This document shows, one piece after another, positions 59,113-64,000 of a DNA stretch of 64,000 nt (positions are counted from its first letter, which is position 1; each line of letters begins with the position of its first letter). The DNA is taken from the NCBI RefSeq assembly GCF_036324505.1, contig NC_086355.1, forward strand, positions 20,388,518 through 20,452,517. The letters run 5' to 3'. The stretch is from Eleginops maclovinus (Eukaryota > Chordata > Actinopteri > Perciformes > Eleginopidae). The translations under genes were made by a program, and so were the position numbers. A model generated the notes under the pieces. It searched no databases, was not told the DNA's origin, and saw nothing but the letters and a program-made list of their open reading frames with translations.

Positions 59113-59120
59113 TATAAAAG
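59113..59120 (+). promoter_or_regulatory. TATA box of the Tc1 transposase gene
   Basis: TATAAAAG lies 44 bp upstream of the start codon, outside the TIR. A promoter role is inferred from position and motif. Confidence 0.5.
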
Positions 59121-59163
59121 ACACCTGTCCACAACCTCAAACAGTCATACTCCAAACTCCACT

Positions 59164-60186
59164 ATGGCCAAGACCAAAGAGCTGTCAAAGGAGACCAGAG
59201 ACAAAATTGTAGACCTGCACCAGGCTGGGAAAACTGAATCTGCAATAGGTAAGCAGCTTGGTGTGAAGAAATCAACTGTGGGAGCAATTATTAGAAAATG
59301 GAAGACATACAAGACCACTGCTAATTTCCCTCGATCTGGGGCTCCACGCAAGATCTCACCCCGTGGGGTCAAAATGATCACAAGAACGGTGAGCAAAAAT
59401 CCCAGAACCACACGGGGGGACCTAGTGAATGACCTGCAGAGAGCTGGGACCAAAGTAACAGAGGCTACCATCAGTGAACCACTACGCCGCCAGGGACTTA
59501 AATCCTGCACTTCCAGACGTGTCCCCCTGCTTAAGCCAGTACATGTCCAGGCCCGTCTGAAGTTTGCTAGAGGGCATTTGGATGATCCAGAAGAGGATTG
59601 GGAGAATGTCATATGGTCAGATGAAACCAAAATAGAACTTTTTGGTAAAAACTCAGCTCGTCGTGTTTGGAGGAGAAAGAATGCAGAGTTGCATCCAAAG
59701 AACACCATACCTACTGTGAAGCATGGGGGTGGAAACATCATGCTTTGGGGCTGTTTTTCTGCAAAGGGACCAGGACGACTGATCCGTGTAAAGGAAAGAA
59801 TGAATGGGGCCATGTATCGTGAGATTTTGAGTGAAAACCTCCTTCCATCAGCAAGGGCACTGAAGATGAAGCGTGGCTGGGTCTTTCAGCATGACAATGA
59901 TCCCAAACACACCGCCAGGGCAACGAAGGAGTGGCTTCGTAAGAAGCATTTCAAGGTCCTGGAGTGGCCTAGCCAGTCTCCAGATCTCAACCCCATAGAA
60001 AATCTTTGGAGGTGGTTGAAAGTCCGTTTTGCCCAGCGACAGCCCCAAAACATCACTGCTTTAGAGGAGATCTGCATGGAGGAATGGGCCAAAATACCAG
60101 CAACAGTGTGTGAAAACCTTGTGAAGACTTACAGAAAACGTTTGACCTCTGTCATTGCCAACAAAGGGTATATAACAAAGTATTGA
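59164..60186 (+). CDS. Tc1/mariner-type transposase, 340 aa, intact frame
   Basis: It catalyses cut-and-paste movement of the enclosing element in the nucleus, using two metal ions held by a DDE triad. Visible parts: an N-terminal paired-like helix-turn-helix at about residues 7-50 ([20 protein letters not shown]), a GRPR-like [10 protein letters not shown] linker at 58-67, a second HTH at about 68-118, and the catalytic domain. The triad is D153 (VIWSDETK), D244 ([10 protein letters not shown]) and E279 ([11 protein letters not shown]), with the D-E spacing giving DD34E. The glycine-rich [13 protein letters not shown] box is at 186-197. The length and triad positions equal those of Sleeping Beauty. 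There is no stop or frameshift. The ATG at 59164 is in good Kozak context (CACTATGG) and is the first of the frame. Possible private changes are E105-P106 in the second HTH and W284, where related copies usually have polar residues. Whether it is active cannot be read from sequence. Confidence 0.96.
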   Translation: MAKTKELSKETRDKIVDLHQAGKTESAIGKQLGVKKSTVGAIIRKWKTYKTTANFPRSGAPRKISPRGVKMITRTVSKNPRTTRGDLVNDLQRAGTKVTEATISEPLRRQGLKSCTSRRVPLLKPVHVQARLKFARGHLDDPEEDWENVIWSDETKIELFGKNSARRVWRRKNAELHPKNTIPTVKHGGGNIMLWGCFSAKGPGRLIRVKERMNGAMYREILSENLLPSARALKMKRGWVFQHDNDPKHTARATKEWLRKKHFKVLEWPSQSPDLNPIENLWRWLKVRFAQRQPQNITALEEICMEEWAKIPATVCENLVKTYRKRLTSVIANKGYITKY

Positions 60187-60272
60187 GATGAACTTTTGTT
60201 ATTGACCAAATACTTATTTTCCACAATCATTTGAAATAATTGATAATTTGTGATTTTCTGGATTTTTTTTCT

Positions 60273-60389
60273 CATTTTGTCTCTCATAGTTGAGGTATAC
60301 CTATGATGAAAATTACAGGCCTCTCTCATCTTTTTAAATGGGAGAACTTGCACAATTGGTGGCTGACTAAATACTTTTTTGCCCCACTG
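60273..60389 (-). repeat. Right terminal inverted repeat of the Tc1 element
   Basis: Inverted partner of 58824-58940, ending TTTTTTGCCCCACTG. It starts 86 bp after the transposase stop codon. Confidence 0.93.
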
Positions 60390-62144
60390 TGTCTTTAATT
60401 ACTTTCAAATTGCCTCTACTGAAACACAATCAGACTGTATAAAGAAAACAGTCAATTGCAACAGTGCAGCGAATTCCTTTCAAATGATAGGCTCTCCATT
60501 TTGAAATCAACTTTCATACAATTGGCATGATGCAATGTCTTTCAAAATGTTACATAACCTAATGTAATGATGGTATTTGAAGAATCTAGATAGCTCTGTT
60601 TTGAATAAAATCTTATAGCAGCTGGTAATGGAGTAAAACATGCAAGAATAAACATGCAAAAAAAAAAGAAACACGGGGTACCTACCTGAAATGTCAAAGC
60701 ACATGCATCTGGCATTTGCACACTCCACCTCATGGGATATTAGGATGTGATGCGACGGATGGAGGATCATTTGCTACATTTGCCCGGGATGCGGCAGGTG
60801 TTTGATGTCCTTCCAGTAAGCAGATTATGTTTGTTCAGTCTCACCTAATGTGTCAACATTTTTCCAAAAGGACATTTCTCATTTTCGAAATGTGACGTCG
60901 AGTATAAATTATCCATGTGTTGCAAAAAGCAAAAGGTAGAATATTGTAAAAAAATGTATTTTTTTATTGTCTCATAAAACATTACAGTGTACTTAAGAAA
61001 TCATAGCTACCATGAGGCCTCACATTGAATACATCCTTGTAAATGAGGAAGCATTTTTTTTTATGAAGGTTAAGCCACAGGCTAAATGAAGCTCAGCGTA
61101 AGTTCAGGAAAAATATCTTTATGCCTCATTTATTTCCAATTCTCTTTCTCACTTCTCCCATATCTTCTTACTCAGCTGATTTGGGGAAGTTACGTGTTTA
61201 GTCAACTAATTCGATTTTGCCAATATCGCTGGACAGACATGTAGCTTCTACTCTCTGCTGCTGACAGGTTGATTTAAGGTGAACTCACTAAACTCTATTC
61301 AGTTTCAGTGATCATATAAAGGTTGAACTCATCAGAAGTTAACTTACACCCAGATCTTCAGCACTCTTTATTTTTCTCACCACCATAACAACCCATGTGT
61401 TGACCCCATTGGGGGATTTTTTTTTTATATATAGCTTCACGGCCTATGCCTTAAAACATATGGCGTTAAATCTGTATCTTATAATGTTCCTCCTGAGTAA
61501 AATAATATGAAATACTTTCAGCCTGAGGAGCAAAAAGTTGTTCCCAAGCCTGATGGGACAGACCTCCAGCAATTTCTGGGTCTTTCCTAGGGTCTTCTTA
61601 GGGTCAGCTAAATATCTCCATAGAGGGTTGTACTAATCAGGTTCTCTCAACCCAAACAAACTGTGGTTCTAAGTCGAAATCCTGTAGGATGTCCAGGCAG
61701 CTACCCGATAGAATTTTACCATCCTGATTGCCCACTTTATTTGCACCAATCCACAGAAAGTTATGAACATGTGCATCCCCACTGTGTCCTCACAGCAGGA
61801 GCCTAGCAAAGCTGTGCTGTTGTACCTGATGAGTAGTGCACCACCGCCCACCTGTGACGGTCTTCCCCTGCAAATAAACTTTTGTGCTGACCCATTTGGC
61901 CCAACACATTAGGCTGAGCTGGTGAAGAAAGAGAAAGGTCTCCAGTCTGCTGTAGTCAATATTTGTAGTTCTCTGTGTTCCTGTTCATATTTTGTGCCTT
62001 GTTTACTTTTTTCAGTTTTACAAGATCTATTTTAATTTACTAATTATGCAAGTTTCCAGCTCCTTCATTATAGTAGTTTTACACCAAAAGGAAGAAGTGT
62101 CTGGGACTATTTGGTAACAAATGAAATCAAACAGGACATTTTAA
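60390..62144. other. Gene-free sequence
   Basis: No recognised repeat and no supported frame. The part 61540-61860 is more GC-rich and may be an old element or non-coding RNA-like sequence, but nothing specific can be said. Confidence 0.45.
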
Positions 62145-62455
62145 GAGGAACAAAGCGGGTTGACTTTTGGAACACCAGAAGCAAAACCAGTAGGGCACAC
62201 AAGGATTTCCAGCAACAGACAAATGACAGGAAATCAGGAACTATGAAAAAAAGCACCAGACCTTGGAATCATTGATAACAAAGAAAAGACACTGCTTCTG
62301 AAGGCATGAACAAACACAAGGGCAGTAGGTTAACACAATCTGATAGTCACACAGGTTGGAAAACTCAGAGATAGGAAGAAAAACAAAAGGAAACACAAGA
62401 GAAAAGGCATTTCAAAATAAAACAGGAAACCAAAACTAAGATACTAAGCATTACA
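62145..62455 (-). mobile_element. Solo LTR, same family, diverged
   Basis: The right end CATTACA corresponds to the conserved CATGACA. Internal phrases ACAGGTTGGAAAACTCAGAG, GATAGGAAGAAAAAC and TTTCAAAATAAAACAGGAAA match those of other copies. The left end near 62145 is approximate. Confidence 0.52.
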
Positions 62456-64000
62456 GTGTCCCAAGACCTTCTGAGAATAAACTCTATGATGACTGAAAAC
62501 ATATGTAACACTTGTAGTGGGAACACATTTGTAGGAACTGGCTATCTTTTATTTATGATACTTATTAAGTAACATTTTACACATACTGATAATAGACCGA
62601 ACAGTCTTGCCTTTTTTCTTGCAGTTGAAGAGAGGCAACATCTTATTAAATTAGCCCAGGTGGCAGTGTAACACACTGAAATCAATGCAGCACAGAAGTT
62701 GTTTTAGACTTTTTAACATTTGCAACATGCACAGGTCCTTCTCTCATCAGCAAACTCGAGAAGGCAAAGCCCTGGGCAGTTGAGTTTATTCTTAGCATGC
62801 AACATGAGTGTCATTTTTACAATGCAGCTTGACATCACAGTCCCACCACAACACTGCAATTTGTGTGATAAAGGCGGTCCATGCCGCTCTGAAAGGGAAA
62901 GGGCACACCAACAATAAGGACCCTGCTGTGCTTGTTCAATTCAGCTGGAAAGTTTGTTAAATTATGTTTAAACACCCTGGGAAGGTGGAATGGAGCTTTT
63001 CGTCCCCTGTAATGAAATGTAATATACGTGAAAATGAAGGACAATTTGGTTCATGTTCAAGTCTCACAGCAGTGTGTCACTGGAACAAACATTGTGGGAT
63101 CTTTATTGGAATTGAACTCTGATCAGGTACTGTACACAGACAGGAATCGTTAACATGGGGGATGGTCAAAGAGAGAGAAAAATAAAGATTTTACTGTCCA
63201 AATATTGGGCGGAAGAACAGATGATGAAAAGAAAAAAGTAGTGAGTGAATGTCAGACCCTATGCCCAGACCAGAACATTGGAAATATTTAATCGTAGTTC
63301 AATGTCAACAATTTCCACAAAATCTCCGGTTAGGGTTAGGGTTAGCACCTTTCAACAACTAGGCAATCTTAAAATGAATAAGAGATACTAAATATAATAA
63401 AAGCAATATAAAACAATTAAATCAAATGATACATAAAATATAAAAAGAACAACATTTTTGATTAAATGGGAGGATAGCGGTTACAGCGTGGCAACAGAGC
63501 TTTTATTGTTATAAATTAATTTGAAATCATAAAAGCAGGTTAAACACAAAGGACATTTTCTGGCAAAACTTTTCAGGTATTAAATGCCCCAAAATGATCG
63601 TTGATATTAAGATATATTGTTTCAAACTGGTGACTCTCCGAACAACAACCACCAATTGAATATGTTTGCACTGTGTGAACCAAACATCGTAAAACACTTT
63701 TTATGAAACCTTTGACCGAAAATAAACCTTACTTAACCTTTGAAAGAGTGTGATGTGAAAATATACCCTCTCTACATGTTGTTTTGTATGACTTGAAAAC
63801 CTCAAAGTACTAGGTGAAGAAAGTGTTCTATAGTTAAGTTACAGTGAAGTTTAATAGGAGAGGAAAGATCATCGTTTAAGGCATACATTATTTGTAGATC
63901 TGTGAGACAACAAAAACTCTAGTCTCCAGCATTAAGGTTACACAAATTACAACCAATCCACCCACCACACCTCCAAATGCTCGCTTTCTGAGACCATTAT
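62456..64000. other. Gene-free sequence to the window end
   Basis: Frames of 65-69 residues near 62720-63044 have no recognisable domain. No element boundary was recognised apart from the telomere-like run listed separately. Confidence 0.45.
63328..63345 (+). repeat. Short telomere-like (GGTTAG)n
   Basis: Three units of GGTTAG in a row, similar to the run at 22190-22212. Confidence 0.85.

Larger units (their letters stand above)
58824..60389 (+). mobile_element. Complete Tc1-like DNA transposon
   Basis: A 1566-bp element with CAGTGGGGCAAAAAA at both ends in inverted orientation, TIRs of about 117 bp, and one central transposase gene. At the left it is preceded by TA, the Tc1/mariner target dinucleotide; at the right the corresponding bases are TG, so one copy of the TA has mutated or the end has shifted. 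All parts needed for a self-mobilising element are visible. Little divergence between the TIRs suggests a fairly recent insertion. Confidence 0.95.

Noticed and set aside
59145..59813. 222-residue minus-strand frame
   Set aside because: It is the antisense shadow of the Tc1 transposase gene, whose plus-strand frame carries the DDE motifs.

Overview
This window looks like teleost fish nuclear DNA, most likely from a spiny-rayed (percomorph-type) fish. It is AT-rich and contains long dinucleotide microsatellites. Its dispersed repeats are of kinds known from fish genomes: Tc1 and piggyBac DNA transposons, hAT-type MITEs, Rex3/L2-like LINE fragments, a tRNA-derived SINE with a pyrimidine-rich body, and many solo LTRs. 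The species assignment is inference from repeat content; no host gene identifies it.

I find no convincing host protein-coding exon, rRNA, tRNA gene or CRISPR array in the 64 kb. Most open frames are short, lack recognisable domains, or are shadows of repeats. The window therefore reads as a gene desert, or a very long intron, carrying layers of mobile elements of different ages.

Layout. 0-10 kb: mostly single-copy-looking AT-rich DNA with a decayed LTR near 0.4-0.6 kb, a solo-LTR-like block at 7.2-7.5 kb, an unrecognised ORF-rich tract at 7.7-8.1 kb and a fish MITE fragment at 8.3-8.7 kb. 10-15 kb: a SINE with clear target-site duplications, two decayed copies of one LINE family, and a piggyBac transposase pseudogene abutting the second LINE copy. 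15-29 kb: unique-looking DNA with two solo LTRs of one family, one of them nested in an older repeat. 29-35 kb: a degenerate ~45-bp minisatellite, a well-defined hAT-type MITE (30835-31456), another LTR and an L2-like reverse transcriptase fragment. 37-41 kb: a long (AC)n tract and a 5'-truncated Rex3-like LINE. 45-50 kb: a coding-like frame with one internal stop, a near-perfect hairpin, a plus-strand LTR with a short leader, a snap-back repeat, and a duplicated ~290-bp segment whose second copy lies between two inverted arms. 53-64 kb: further MITE, LINE-tail and LTR pieces plus the one apparently intact gene of the window, a 340-residue Tc1/mariner transposase inside a 1.57-kb element with long inverted repeats.

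How the parts work together: only the Tc1 element (58824-60389) still shows a complete functional layout (both TIRs, TATA-like promoter, uninterrupted DD34E transposase). Everything else is non-autonomous or decayed. I did not find a convincing new biological system. The structures I would look at first are the inverted-arm enclosure at 49046-49492, the near-intact frame at 45070-45771, and the LTR family present in about seven copies.
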